From: Cephalotus follicularis
Lineage: Eukaryota; Streptophyta; Magnoliopsida; Oxalidales; Cephalotaceae
Length of the DNA: 64,000 bases
Direction: 5' to 3'
Assembly (NCBI GenBank): GCA_001972305.1
Contig: BDDD01001479.1
Coordinates: 122,872-186,871, forward strand
Both the position numbers and the translations under genes were made by a program. Under the pieces are notes generated by a model. That model saw nothing but the letters and a program-made list of their open reading frames with translations. It was not told the DNA's origin and made no database searches. This document shows, piece after piece, positions 34,771 through 46,563 of the stretch. Positions within the stretch are counted from its first letter, which is position 1. Every line of letters begins with the position of its first letter.

Positions 34771-35415
34771 TCTTGATTGTTTGTTACTGTTTTTGTTGTT
34801 GTTTTAGTGAACATTGATGTTCATTTGTATTTCCTTTATGAAATTCTTGTTTGTAAAAGACAATGTTGTCAATGCTTTTATGATATTAATGAAATGTTTA
34901 TGTGTTCATGGATTTGTGTTTAAGAAATGATGTTGTGAATTAATGCTTATGTTTTTGATTTATGATATAAATTGTATTGAATGAATGAGTTTATGATATG
35001 TTGCATAAATGTGGTTTCTTATATTCATTGCCGATACTTTGATATTTTTATGCAAAATGCCTATACTCACTCTTTTCACCCTTCCTTATATTAAGGGGGA
35101 GCTAACGTTTTCTGCCTTTTTGCAGTACTTTTTGATGCTTTACAAAAAACGGGGAGAATAAGCTCAAAATATATGTTAGTATCAAAGAAGGAGAACAAAT
35201 GGGGAGTTTAGGGCTTAAGCTCTCAAGTTAATGTTAACTTGGAGAAAAGTCTCACATTTTGGAGAAAATGTTCAAGGAAGCAAATCTAATGAGTTATTTA
35301 AATATTGCATACTCAATATGATCCCTGCAAAGATATCTCTATTTGATATTCACTTATATTTTTAAATTGGTATTTCCTTAATTTATGCCTTTTTGAGCAA
35401 ATTTTTGTCATCATC
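34771..35415 (+). other. AT-rich untranslated stretch of the Sirevirus
   Basis: Between the third ORF and the polypurine tract: T-rich, no open frame of note. It contains GGGGGAG-type purine islands near 35095 and 35150, similar to auxiliary polypurine tracts reported for Sireviruses. The reversed equivalent is 61271-61913. Confidence 0.6.
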
Positions 35416-35429
35416 AAAAAGGGGGAGAT
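35416..35429 (+). other. Polypurine tract of the Sirevirus
   Basis: AAAAAGGGGGAGAT immediately before the 3' LTR. Confidence 0.93.
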
Positions 35430-36841
35430 TGTTGACGATTAAGTCTCAATCCTTGTTTTGATGATAACATATTTGCATTTAACAAGTCTACTTAATGTGC
35501 ATGAAATTACAAGATCAATACCAAAGCAAAAATACCATCTGCAGAAGAAGACATCGACTTTCAAGGAATAACATCGACGTCCGTACAGAAAGACATCGAC
35601 GCCTTCCAAGAAGACATCGACGCCTTTCATGCCAGAAGTTACAGGTCAAATTCACAAGAAGACATCGACTTCTATAGGCAAAGACATCGATGTCCGTACA
35701 GAAAGACATCGACTCTCAAAGAAATGACATCGACGTCTTTAGTGCAAGATCAAATTACAATGAAGACATCGTCTTTCCAGTAATGACATCGACGTTCGTA
35801 CCGAAAGACATCGACTACTTCCAAGAAGACATCGACGTCTTTAGATGCCAAAGTTACAGGACATTTTCATGCAATGACATCGACGCTTATCAGTAAAGAC
35901 ATCGACGTCCGTACTAAAGACATCGACGCCTTTCCATGGACATCGACGCCTTTCTAGAGCAACCTAGATTTCCCAGAAAACACATCGACTCTCACAGAAG
36001 AAGTCGACGAGATGTTCAAAGCGTCAATACCTGGAGATTTCCCAGAAAAGACATCGACGCCTTTTGGAAAGAAGTCGACATCTTTTTAAATGAACAAGAC
36101 CCAGGAAATCTGGAACGGCTAGTTCAAGCACCACAACAGCTATCAGCTACAAAGACATCGACGCCTTTTGAAAGAAGTCGACGTCTTTATACCAGCAGAG
36201 ACAAAAATCAAAGATTGCAACTATACATTTATTAATCAAAAGCTTCCACAAATCATGCAACGACTACAAACCTTTTATGGCTATAAAAGGAAGACTCAGA
36301 GAACAGAAAGAAGGAGTGAAGAAAATCATACATACAAAGATCAAGCAAAACAAACATACAAAAGATCAAATCAAATTCAAAGTTCCTTCGAAAAGCTTTC
36401 TCTTCACATTCTAAGCTATTTTCTTGTTCTCACTGAATTGAGCAATTATATCTTGTAATATCCAACCTGTGAGAGGTTTAGCTACAAACACTACACTTTA
36501 CACTTTACACTTTGATTGTAATAGGGGAGTGAACCCTAGTGAATTTGGGGAGTGAACCCAAAGAGAGTTGTAAGTGATTGAGGTCAATCACAAAGGTGAA
36601 CCGAATAGCACCTGCAATTGTATTCGGAGAACTAGTGGAAACACAAGGAGATCCTTGGGAAAAGTGGACGTAGGCAAGAGTTTGGCCGAACCACTCTAAA
36701 CTAGTGTTTGCGAATCTCCCTAACTCTATCTCTTTACATTATTGTTTATATTGATATTGTTAATTATTATTGTTCATTGCGAAAAGTTTAGATTATTTCT
36801 AGAAACTACAATTCACCCCCCCTCCCCTTGTAGTTTATTCA
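35430..36841 (+). repeat. 3' LTR of the Sirevirus
   Basis: 1,412 bases, about 98 percent like the 5' LTR by eye, with the motif array at 35548-36190, TATAAAA at 36282-36288 and the C-rich stretch near 36811-36829. CTTAC follows at 36842-36846. Confidence 0.95.
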
Positions 36842-36846
36842 CTTAC

Positions 36847-38460
36847 TAAACATGTGCTTGGAGCATATCTTTGTCCATTTCTTCAAGCACACCTACAAAA
36901 CAGAAAGTTTATCGTTTTAGTACCCAAAAGGTTTTGGGTCCATTGGTGTTAGTTGGAAATGTTCCTTTCGGAACCCAGATTCTTTTAACCTTATTACCAA
37001 ATTTTCTATGCGAACAATTTGAAGAAATATGTCCGAACTTTCCACAATAGTTACAACTCATTATTTTCTTCTTTCTTTCTGATAATTTTTTGAAATGTTC
37101 TACTTTGTTCATCTCATCAAAGCCTAAACCGGCTCTATCGAATACACATCATTGCAATCATAGTAGTCTATCCAATTTACCATTACTACTAGAAAATTTT
37201 GAGAAAGTTTTTCTCAAGCCTTCTATTTCCAATTTTAATTCTGAATTCTCCTTTTCTAAAGATGAATTCTTTTCAATTATTCTTTCATCCTTTTTCATTT
37301 GTAAAATGCAATTCTTTAACTCTACATACTCTTTAGCTCTATCCTTTGAAAATTTCTTTAGCAAATGATATTCTGTATTTAACTCATTCAAAACATCTAG
37401 TAGCTCATTATATTCACTTTCCAATTCATTATAGCTAAGGGATGGCGGAGTTACCCCACAATCGTCTTCGATTGCCATAAATGCAATGTTTGCGATTTCT
37501 TCACTTTCTTCGTCATTGGAGCTCGACTCATCGCTGTCGCTCCAAGTAGCAATCATCGCCTTCTTTATTTTGTCCTTCCTTTTCTTCAATTTAGGACAGT
37601 CCGGCCTCATGTGACCCGGCTTGTCTCTCCTTTGTTGGATTGGAATTTCTTTAATTGCTTTTTGGAGAAGTTCTTCTTGTCCATTAGTATTTTTCTAATC
37701 CTTTTAGTTAACAAGGCCATATCCTCTTCAGCACTTTCATTATCTCTTGAAGCTTTCGAAGCTATCATTTTCTTCTTTGGCTCATTTATTGCTTGATCGC
37801 TCATTCGAAGATCATGTGTCATCAATGATCCCAGAAAATCTTCTAACGGAACAGTTGATAAATCCTTCGCTTCTTCTATAGCTGTGCGCTTAGGTTCCCA
37901 CGACTTCAGAAGGCACCTAGGAATCTTACTCACCAACTCATGATTAGTATATACTTTTCCAAGACCTTTCAAACCATTTATTATATCATTAAAACGAGCA
38001 TACATGCTAGAAATATTCTCATTCTCAAGCATAGTAAACAGTTCATAATCATGTACCTATATGTTTATCTTGGTGTCCTTTACCTGCTTGGTACCTTCAT
38101 AGGTAACCACGAGTCTATCCCACATCTCTTTGGCAGAATCAAGAGAAGAGACTCTATTAAACTCGCTAGGACTTAATGCACAAAAAATGACATGCTTAGC
38201 TTTAGCATTCAACTGAAGCAATTTAAAATCATGGCCATTATATTCATTGTTCAGTTTAAGCACTCTTTGACCATCAACTAATTTTGTTTGAATTTCAGTA
38301 CCATTGGTAATGATGTTCCATAGTTGATAATCCAAGGACTGAATAAAAATCGTCATTCTAGTTTTTCAATAACTGTAATTATTTCCATCAAAGCTAGGGG
38401 GCTTATTAATAGACTGACTAATGTTGTCATTGAAAAACGTTGCCATGGAATCAAATTATC
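36847..38460 (-). pseudogene. gag region of the older Sirevirus-type copy
   Basis: Minus strand. It begins near 38460 (MATFFNDN-like start); the capsid block LDYQLWNIITNGTEI, the NAKAKHVIFCALSPSEFNRV and AKEMWDRLVVTYEGTKQVKD region near 38350-38060; KSWEPKRTAIEEAKDL near 37900; zinc-binding MRPDCPKLKKRKDK near 37600; an acidic and coiled middle; and a CCHC knuckle CNYCGKFGHISSNCSH near 37050. This is the classic Sirevirus gag order. It ends near CSKHM, where the active-site region of protease would start. Broken in a few places. Confidence 0.85.
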
Positions 38461-38484
38461 TCAATAAAGATTAACAATAAAAAT

Positions 38485-38498
38485 TGCTCTGATACCAA
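38485..38498 (-). other. Primer-binding site of the older Sirevirus-type copy
   Basis: Minus-strand TGGTATCAGAGCAA, two bases inside the LTR edge at 38500. Confidence 0.9.
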
Positions 38499-38499
38499 A

Positions 38500-39800
38500 T
38501 GTAGGTCCACAACAAGCAACCTAGAGGGGGGGGGGGGGGGGGGTGGGTGAATAGGTTGTGCAGAAAATAACCCTCCTCCTTTTCAATTAAAAACAAATGG
38601 AAACAAACAATCAAGTTACTCTAAACAATTATAAGCAATAAAATAACTTGCAGTTGATTAAAAGAGTAAGGGAAATAAAGTTGCAAACAATGTATAGTGG
38701 TTCAGCCAACAATGCCTACGCCCACTCTCCCAAGCTGCAACTTGAGGTTCCACTAAGATTATAATCCCCCGATCACAATCCGAACTTCAGTACTTTTACA
38801 AGTTGAATCTTAAGTCAGATTTTTGCAAGTTCAATCCTAACTCAGATTTTTGTGAGCTAAATCCTAACTCCTAATGTAGGTACTAATGACCTGGTATTAC
38901 AATACACTCATATAGGTGTAGTGTTTGCAATAACCTCTACAAAGGTTGAATATAAAAGCAATTGCACAATATCAAAAGGTAATACTTGCAAAATATAACA
39001 AAGGCTCTTTGAGAATATGAAAGTGCAATTGAGAATTGCTTGATGTTCTTGTTGTTGATTTAGCCTCTATTTATGCCTTTGTGTTGAATATTATCGTTGC
39101 TATCATCAAAGGCGTGTTGGAGTTATGTATGGTAGGATCTCACAATTTCAGCACTTTCATTGTTTGGTAGATTTTGTGTCTGGCTGTCATTGGCACTGAC
39201 GTGTACGCATGGCATTGACGTCTATCCCCTTATGTGTTAACTCCATTAGCTCTTCACTTTGACACCACAAGCTTTTGTCTATTTTTATTCATATATACGT
39301 TGACGCGTATACATGGCGTCGACGTGAATGTCATCTGTGTTGACTCCAATTTCCTTGTGCGTTAACGTCCAAGTCTTTGTTCAGATTTGTGCACTCATTT
39401 ACGTTGACGTCTAAATATGACGTTGACATCTTCCGGTTTTGAGTTGACGCTAAAAAGGCTTCACGTTAACGTTCAAACCTACTGTCCGAAATTACACCTT
39501 TTGACGTTGACGTCTTCCGTATGGCATTGACACCAATAATCCAATCCCTGACACGTCGACGAGAATCATTCAAGGAATTGACGAAGATCATCCTCCAAAG
39601 CCTAGAACTCATACTCAAGTCCAGAACGTTGACGTCTAAGATATTGGCATTGACGTCAATATGACTGATCTGCACAATTTGCTTGTTTTGCACTTGTAAC
39701 TTTTCCTATTTGTTACTTTGAAACATATCCTTCACATCAACAAAGACATTAGGTGTTTTGTTATCATCAAAACCAAGATTGTGACACGTAAATGTCAACA
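38500..39800 (-). repeat. 5' LTR of the older Sirevirus-type copy
   Basis: 1,301 bases with TGTAGGTCCAC and AATGTCAACA edges. An 18-base G run at 38526-38543 lies near its inner end. The outer half (39200-39680) holds the GTTGACG array. ATTAC at 39801-39805 would be its target duplication, but the other side is not available to confirm. Confidence 0.85.
39195..39685. promoter_or_regulatory. Phased GTTGACG/GTTAACG motif array
   Basis: Cores at 39299, 39318, 39339, 39361, 39403, 39422, 39443, 39465, 39506 and 39526: steps of 19-22 bases or about twice that. TGACG and TTGAC are also the cores of known plant bZIP (TGA) and WRKY sites; whether those factors bind here is untested. Confidence 0.5.
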
Positions 39801-41486
39801 ATTACTTTGATGCACGAACAAAAACAAAAGAAGAAGAAGATGATGAAGATTGTAACTCTTACTCTTAGTTCTTTACTCCTTCAAAACCTTTGAAATCATT
39901 ATCAAATTCAAAGAACTTGAGTGTTAAAGGTGATGAAACCTCCAAGATGATCCACACTAAGAGCAGAAGAAGGGAGTGTATGGGAGAGAGCCTTGAATTT
40001 GGCCAAGGCAAGGTAGAGAGCAAGTGAGAGATACTAGTCTCTAATCCTTAGTTTCATAGTTGCCTTAGCGAAATGAAGTCCTAGCCTTTCATTCCAACGC
40101 TTTAGTTTATATAGTAAGTCATTAATGACTTACTAGCTTTGACTATACGGAGTCAAAGGTAAAAAAAAAAGTTAAGGTCGCATGTAATTGATCATATGAA
40201 TTATATTAACTTATCTCATAAGCTTACACAAATTATACTAATCACATTAGCATAATTAATTCCCTCTCCGATACTCTTACGTCCTCAAACTTGAATGTAA
40301 GTGACTCTATGGGTTTATGATTACGTTGGCCGTGTGATTAATCATGACACTTTACGATTCTCTAGTTAGTCTTTTCTAATCACATTAGAAACTTTTACTC
40401 GAGATAAAATAAGTAAATCCTAATTTTAATTCTTTGTTACACATGATTAATAATCCATTAATCTCGATTATCCTATTGATCAACATCAACATCTGGCAAC
40501 GCATATTGACCCCCAGGTAACATGAATATTACCTTCAACGTATAACTACAGTTACGAGTACGTATAATCCCTCTATCAACAATGCTCAAACTAAACCTAG
40601 GGCACGGTACATGCTAAGCCCTAATAGTTTATTCATTATAATGATATTATAGGTAATTAGATATCACGATCAAACTAGAAGCTCTTTCTAATTAACTCAA
40701 CTTTGATATTGGAATCATCATTGCAATACCTTTTCATCCTGGCTAGGAAATCTTACAGCTAACAACCCTAAGCATACACTCCCTTTACTAGGAGTGACAA
40801 ATCCCATATTGCTTACTCATATATCTCCATGCATAATTTACTATGCCTTACTTCCACCCTTACACTCCTCGTGATTAGAAGATGTACTTAAGTAATATCA
40901 AAGTATGATATCTTACACAAAAAATATTGAGTGGTGGCTCAGGTCTAAGGACCACTCACACTACTGCAATATAAGAAGTATGTCTGACATGTAAGTAAAA
41001 CTTCGTCCAAGACTTCTTATTTCTATCCACTTCGATAAATTCATAACTATTATGAGCACCCACGCGTATGCCATATAGTCACTATATGAATACTTGTGAG
41101 AACAGTCAGCTTCTTCAATGAGCTGGCATATAACGTGCTAATCTATCTAGATTACATTTGTCCTTGTATGTAATCCTACAACTAGGAAGGTTCTAGAATT
41201 AAGTTTACCGAAGTGCTAAGTCACAGTAGGATCTCATCATGGTCTTAGTCATCATATTTTATTCTGTGGGTATTCATAGATTATATATACAAACATATAT
41301 AACTAAACAATTGCCATTGATTAATATAAAGAACATCCTTGATTGAACATTAAAAGCTTATTACAAACTATTGTTATTACAAGATAATCTAGCTTGCAGG
41401 ACTTATCCCTAACAATCTCTTGCTAATACTAAAGTCAGTTCCCCATGTGTCTCACACCCATCCCAGGAAGATGTTTGTCGAATACT
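39801..41486 (-). mobile_element. Remnant of a third copia element (LTR plus end of pol)
   Basis: The right LTR edge at 41414 reads TGTTAGGGATAAGTCC on the minus strand, preceded on that strand by TTTAGTATTAGCAAGAGAT, a usual copia polypurine context, and by a short pol end (about 41486-41430) resembling HLPGMGVRHMGN. The LTR portion extends left to about 39806, where the Sirevirus-type copy interrupts it. Contents: AT-rich, TATA-like TTTATATAGTAAG near 40115, no coding. I could not locate its other end. Confidence 0.6.
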
Positions 41487-44177
41487 GCAACGACCCAAAC
41501 CTATCAATTTGTATTTGATTATATTCTCGGTAATTTACGTACCTTATTTGTATTTGATGCATCAGAGTGTTTTATACTCATCCTATTTGTATTTGTTATG
41601 CATACATATTATTATTATTTTATTCAGACTCGTTTCATTTGAACTTCGAGATATCAGACCGCTATTATTGTGGCTAGTTGAGCTACTTATAACCGGCCCC
41701 ATTCTATCACAAATCATATTGTATCCTAATAGCTAACACTCAGTAGTACACCACTCTTTTAGATTTCCTATCTCCCTTCTTCACCACACATCCTAACTAA
41801 CATGCCAGCTACTCCATATAGTCTACAGTACGTTATAACACTTGACAAAAATATCTCTGGCTACTCACTACTAATTTCTAAGACACAAACATAAAGGCGT
41901 AAACACTTCTCCTTCTTCCTTTTGCTAAGCCGACTCTGCCAGTCCCATTGAAGAAATCCTTGAACTTCCAACAAAATCTACAACACTTACTCAACACTTG
42001 TTCAAACTATCTTCAACTTGCTCAAACGACTGGATTTTAGACTTGAGTCTAACCTCCAATTTCTGCTGTCCAACACACTAGACGCTCCAAGCTTTTCTTG
42101 TAGAGTTTCTCTACCTAAAATTCTACTTATTATGCACTATATAACCTGTATATTAGTTTGATATGAACTGACTTTGTGATTGTTTGATTGAGAATGCTAG
42201 TTTTAGGTTTTATGTGTTTAATGACCTAGAATTGGAATTAGGGTTAACAATTGATTCAATGGATGGAAACATGTTTATTGGAGCATAACAAACTTATATG
42301 AACTACTAAAATATGCATAAAATGATTTGGTAAACGTAGGGATGGAAAATAGCTTGAAAAACTCACTTGGAAATGTCACAGTGTTGTCTAAGCGTCGATG
42401 CTTTACCCACGAGTGTCGCCGCTTAGCACAACTAATACATGAAAATCTGAGGAGCACGATCAAAGCACCAATGCTTTGATATTAAGCATTGACAGTTTGA
42501 TATTAAGTGCTGACGTTTAATATCAAGCATCACCGCTTAACATAGTTTCATTTTTGGTGCAAAGCACATGCAATAGTGCTAAGCGTCGACACTAGGCACT
42601 GACCTATAAGCATCACAGCTTAGTCTAACCATTGGCGCTTTGTACACCTTTTACATAACTTATTTTAGAGCCCAAAGCATCACCGCTTATTATGAAGGCA
42701 TTGCTGCTTAAGGCGTTGCCTTATAAAAACTAAGCCATTTTCAATCCTTTTCAAAACAACTGCTTGACCGAATCGATTTTTGAGATCGCTCGAGCCTTTT
42801 AAACTGTTTTCTCTCTGGTTAGGTAGGTTGCATTGATCTTTCTACAAATCAATTGATTTTGTACCATGATCGATTGACACAATGGGCTAACTGATTCGTT
42901 GACCACTAGATTGCTTGTCTAGTTGATTTAACCACAACATTATCGTTAACCAACATGTCATGATGAACAGTGGAATAATCGCATTGGGGATAGAGTGAGT
43001 GATTGAGACCATATGCACACTAGTGATTCCCTAGTCGTGTTTATGTTCTAACCACACCGATTAGATATCCGTTGCCTAGTGGTTAATGATATTGTCACTG
43101 ACTGTTATTAACATTGATTAACGAACTTCAACCATAGGAGATTAGCAATTGCTAACTGGGTCGGCCATAAGAGGACTTTATCTCTGTCTGTTCCACCTTA
43201 TAGATCTTCGTCACCTATTGACTTATACTATGGACATGTACTTGACTTGTATTGATTTGATTTGGTTATTCCTATTAGAGCTACCTCATGACCCCAGTCA
43301 TGATGCGAGATGATCAATTTACCATCTACTCTTCCTATTTGGATCATCACAAGCCTTCGGTAATATCACTTGACTTGATCACATCCGGTGGCACTTACCA
43401 CTATGAACACGGTTGATGGTACCTACCGTCGCGTACACGATGACTCCTAATCATTTGATGATGCACCTAGTGGCACTTAGCACCGCGTATGCACCCGAGT
43501 GGCACTTACCACCGCGTACGTGCTCAGATGAAACTTACCATTGAGTAGGCTCTTAGTTGGCACTTATCAATAAGCAAACCTAGTAGGTTTAATCCATTGA
43601 TCCAGACCTACTGGCCGGTCTAGCCTTCTACTCTATAGGACTACCCTCTGGGGGTTAGATTGCCATTATACTTGACTTGACTTGACTTATACATATATGA
43701 GGTCACACGCTATATAGGATTCACTTGCTTTAGTTGGATTTGATCAGAGTGTTTCCACACTCTGCTATTGAATACTATTGATTGTCTACTTGATGATTTG
43801 ATTTATAGAACATGCATGAGGTGGTTGTATACGACTTGTGGATCCCAACAGTCATTCATGAATTCGTATATGCCATGCATTGGTACTGTACACTTGATAC
43901 TAGTTAATGTTTACTTGCACATTTATATCACACTGTATGTATGTATATAGCATAATATGTGCATGGGGATATATCTACTTGGCCCTATGGCTGACCCCTC
44001 CTATGGGATGAGGGATCTACGTGTCTTCAGGAGACGTTGCAAGGACTAGTTCTCGAGGAGACTGCTAGTTCCTACTCTTTCACTCAAAGACTTGAATATC
44101 GTAAGGACCGAACCTTATTGTTTGATTAGGGGTGTCCCTGCAAACCAGTAGGTGGCTCTACACGTATGTATTATATG
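41487..44177 (+). mobile_element. Gypsy-like LTR remnant
   Basis: It starts TGCAACGACCCAAACC, close to a standard TGTAACGACCC gypsy LTR start. It holds decayed AAGCGTCGATGCTT / AAGCATCACCGCTT motifs at 42380-42720, a set of short degenerate repeats at 43385-43570 and a long unstructured stretch to about 44125. At 44126 a TGATTAGGGGTGTCCCTG sequence resembles an Angela-like LTR start, so the last 50 bases may belong to an older copy of that family. No open frame has recognisable protein character. Ends and orientation are uncertain. Confidence 0.5.
43385..43570. repeat. Degenerate GTGGCACTTACCACCGCGTA tandem repeats
   Basis: About five irregular copies of a unit of roughly 35-55 bases built around TGGCACTTA(C/G)CACCGCGTA(C/T)G. 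Such repeats are known from other plant gypsy LTRs. Confidence 0.65.
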
Positions 44178-46563
44178 TGCTAGGTTAGGGGTGTCAATGT
44201 ACGTCAGAATATGGCTTGTTGGTTGTACATATACACTTTTAATTAATACAATTCTGAATTCCATTCATATTTCATATGCATATTTATTTATTGGCAAGGC
44301 TATATGGCTCATCCCAAACAATCGAAAGGAACAAAATAATTATACGTAATGAACTGTATGTCATATAGCGCCCTATCACACCAAAGGGTTGGATCTTGTG
44401 CCGAGAGGGCTATGAGAATGAGATCCTTACTCTGTGTGACAAATGTTCCAACCATAGGTTCAGTTTCTTTGGGCCATTGATGAACCGTGAAGACTTGTCA
44501 CGTTAAGCTTGCTCCCGGGTTAGCAGTGGAGGATTGTTATCCTGTAGCCATTTGGGTTTACCCCTAAAGCTAAATGTGAGGTTTATGCTAGAGAGCGTGA
44601 CACTAAACTGACCCACCAATCAGAAACCTATTTGGATAGTCAATACCCAATGTAAATAGGATTCCTATGGTCTCGGTAGTGTATAGTTTATGGTGACTAG
44701 TAGGTATATAGCCCGCGTTGTCTCCTTTGACCTGAGTGGCTGGCATGTGTTGTGTGGTGACTGCTTGTCTTTGATTTTTGCCTTCCCCAACACTAGCCGA
44801 GTGCTGGCAAAAGGGTTGACTTTGGGTCTTGTGGTAGCTGCATTGAGATATGTGGGTGAGTGCGCAATAGGGGATCATTACAACTGAGCTGAGGGTGACC
44901 GGCTCTATTTATCTATGTACGTTGCAGACTTAAAAGTCCTGATCAGGCATAGGTGGACTGCGAATGAGAGGTTTCCGTGGGAGGTCTACCGATAGTCTCA
45001 GAGCGATCATAAATTCATAGTTATCGCACCAATACTAGGGGTGACATTCAACCAAACCCTAGGTTATGATCGGAGCCAAGTATGATGAGGGAACATGACA
45101 CATATACCGATGACTGGACAACACGACTGGCTATTAAGACAATGATTGATATACGTGGTAATACATGGATCCGAGGGGTGACTAGTGCTCACACCGTGGC
45201 TGCTCTGATAGTCAGTGTACTGTTAGAGTGGTTTTACAAAAAATCTGGATGCGCTGGGAATTTATCATCATACCGAAGAACGACAAGCTTCCGGGTCCTG
45301 CCTGACTTTGAACAAGTTGATATGTGGTGGGACACATATCATTTAGTGAAAGGACAACATCAAGGAAGATGTTACTTTGTTAGTGAGTATTTCATTTGAC
45401 GGATTTAGGTCCATGCAATACCACGATGGAATATTCCATGCAAAGTGTTTTGAAAATAGAAGAGATTGTCTCATCTTTGTCTTAGGCGTCGATGCCATGA
45501 AGAGCATGCGTCGGTGCCATGTCTAGTTGAGTTGCTGGGCATTAACGCGAATGGCTTCCATCAAAGCTGACAAAACCAGGAGCTTTAAACCTCGACGCCA
45601 TGGAGAGCATTTGTCAATGCCATAACTAGATTGAGCTGTTGGACGTTAATGCTATGGAATGCATGGTGTTGAGGCTTGAAAAACTAGTAGCTTTACGCAT
45701 CGACGTTGTGTTGTTTACATGTGTATGAGAAGACAAATGAGGCTAGGTGCGTGTTTCATCCCATCGTTGGCGTTGACGCCTACATAGGATGAGACACATG
45801 GTGTTGATGTCTTGACAGGTCGATGTGCGGGTTTGTAGGAGAGATAAAGTTAAAAAGTCAAAATATAAATACTTAATGACTAAAGAGCAAAAGCACTGAA
45901 GCTTCCATAACATACTTCCTCTTTCTCTCTTTTCCATGCGCCTCTCTTCTTCATGTTGCAATCTTACGCATCGATGCCTATCGCCTACGCGACGACGCCA
46001 ATAATGTCTGGTTTGTTTTTACAGCCATTTTCACCATCCTTTCACCACTCAAAGGTCATTATAGGTGGAGATAACTTGCACACTGCATTTTATCTACAAC
46101 TAGAGTGATTTAGTGTAGGGTAAACACTGGCCTTGAATCCTTGGATCTTGCCTTTCGTGGCTTGTGGAGGAGCTTGGAGCTTTTGGAGATAAAGCTAGAG
46201 GGAGCTTGTCTTGAAGGAAGGAGTCTTCACCTTCAGTAAGAATCTCTTCTTCTTCTCTCTTGTGGTAGTGGGTTGTAGTTCGGATTAGAGAACCCTTTTC
46301 TGAACCCCTTTTTCTTTTGGTTGTTTGTTTCTCATCCCTTAGGGTTAGGGATGATGTGGGTTTGGGTTGATTGGACTTTGTCTAGGGTTTTTTGTGTTTC
46401 GTTGTGAGACGTCTTTGGAGTCCATTTCTACGGTTTACTTAGATTAGGGCATCCGATTGCTTGGGGATTAATCTATTGGTGGAAAATTAAAGTTAATCGG
46501 CCATAAATCCTAATGTTCGAATTGATACATCTTCCGCTATGCATGGGCCATGCGTTCCCAACA
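44178..46563 (+). repeat. 5' LTR of the Angela-like element
   Basis: 2,386 bases from TGCTAGGTTAGGGG to CCCAACA. It carries decayed GCGTCGATGCC motifs at 45485-45980 (cores at 45488 and 45510, and at 45592 and 45614, 22 bases apart), and a CT-rich leader at 45910-46310. Small frames at 44152-44349, 44603-44887 and 45082-45399 recur in other copies only as part of the LTR and look non-coding. Confidence 0.88.

Larger units (their letters stand above)
26396..36841 (+). mobile_element. Ty1/copia Sirevirus (SIRE/Maximus-like), young, broken
   Basis: Two LTRs (26396-27790 and 35430-36841), TGTTGAC...TTATTCA ends and the duplication CTTAC at 26391-26395 and 36842-36846. Inside are a primer site, an interrupted leader/gag start, integrase, RT, RNase H, a motif-rich spacer, a third ORF of the kind called envelope-like in Sireviruses, and a polypurine tract. 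An Angela-like LTR sits in the interior (27893-30164), and a normal gag and protease are not recognisable. Beyond that the coding parts show only about two or three breaks. The LTRs look about 2 percent different, suggesting under one million years, among the youngest insertions here. Confidence 0.94.
36847..39800 (-). mobile_element. Older Sirevirus-type copy: 5' LTR and gag, split by the younger Sirevirus
   Basis: On the minus strand: LTR 38500-39800 (TGTTGACATTTACGTG at its start), a primer site, then gag. The CTTAC duplication shows the younger Sirevirus inserted into this copy; across it the sequence runs on into 25850-26395. No pol is recognisable on either side, so this is a reduced relic, broken in several places. 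The LTR shares the TTTTGATGATAAC start and overall design of the young Sirevirus but uses GTTGACG motifs. Confidence 0.82.

Noticed and set aside
44603-45399. Open frames in the Angela-like LTR as possible genes
   Set aside because: The same sequence occurs as LTR at 27893-30164, 51901-52642 and 63640-64000 without any frame kept open.
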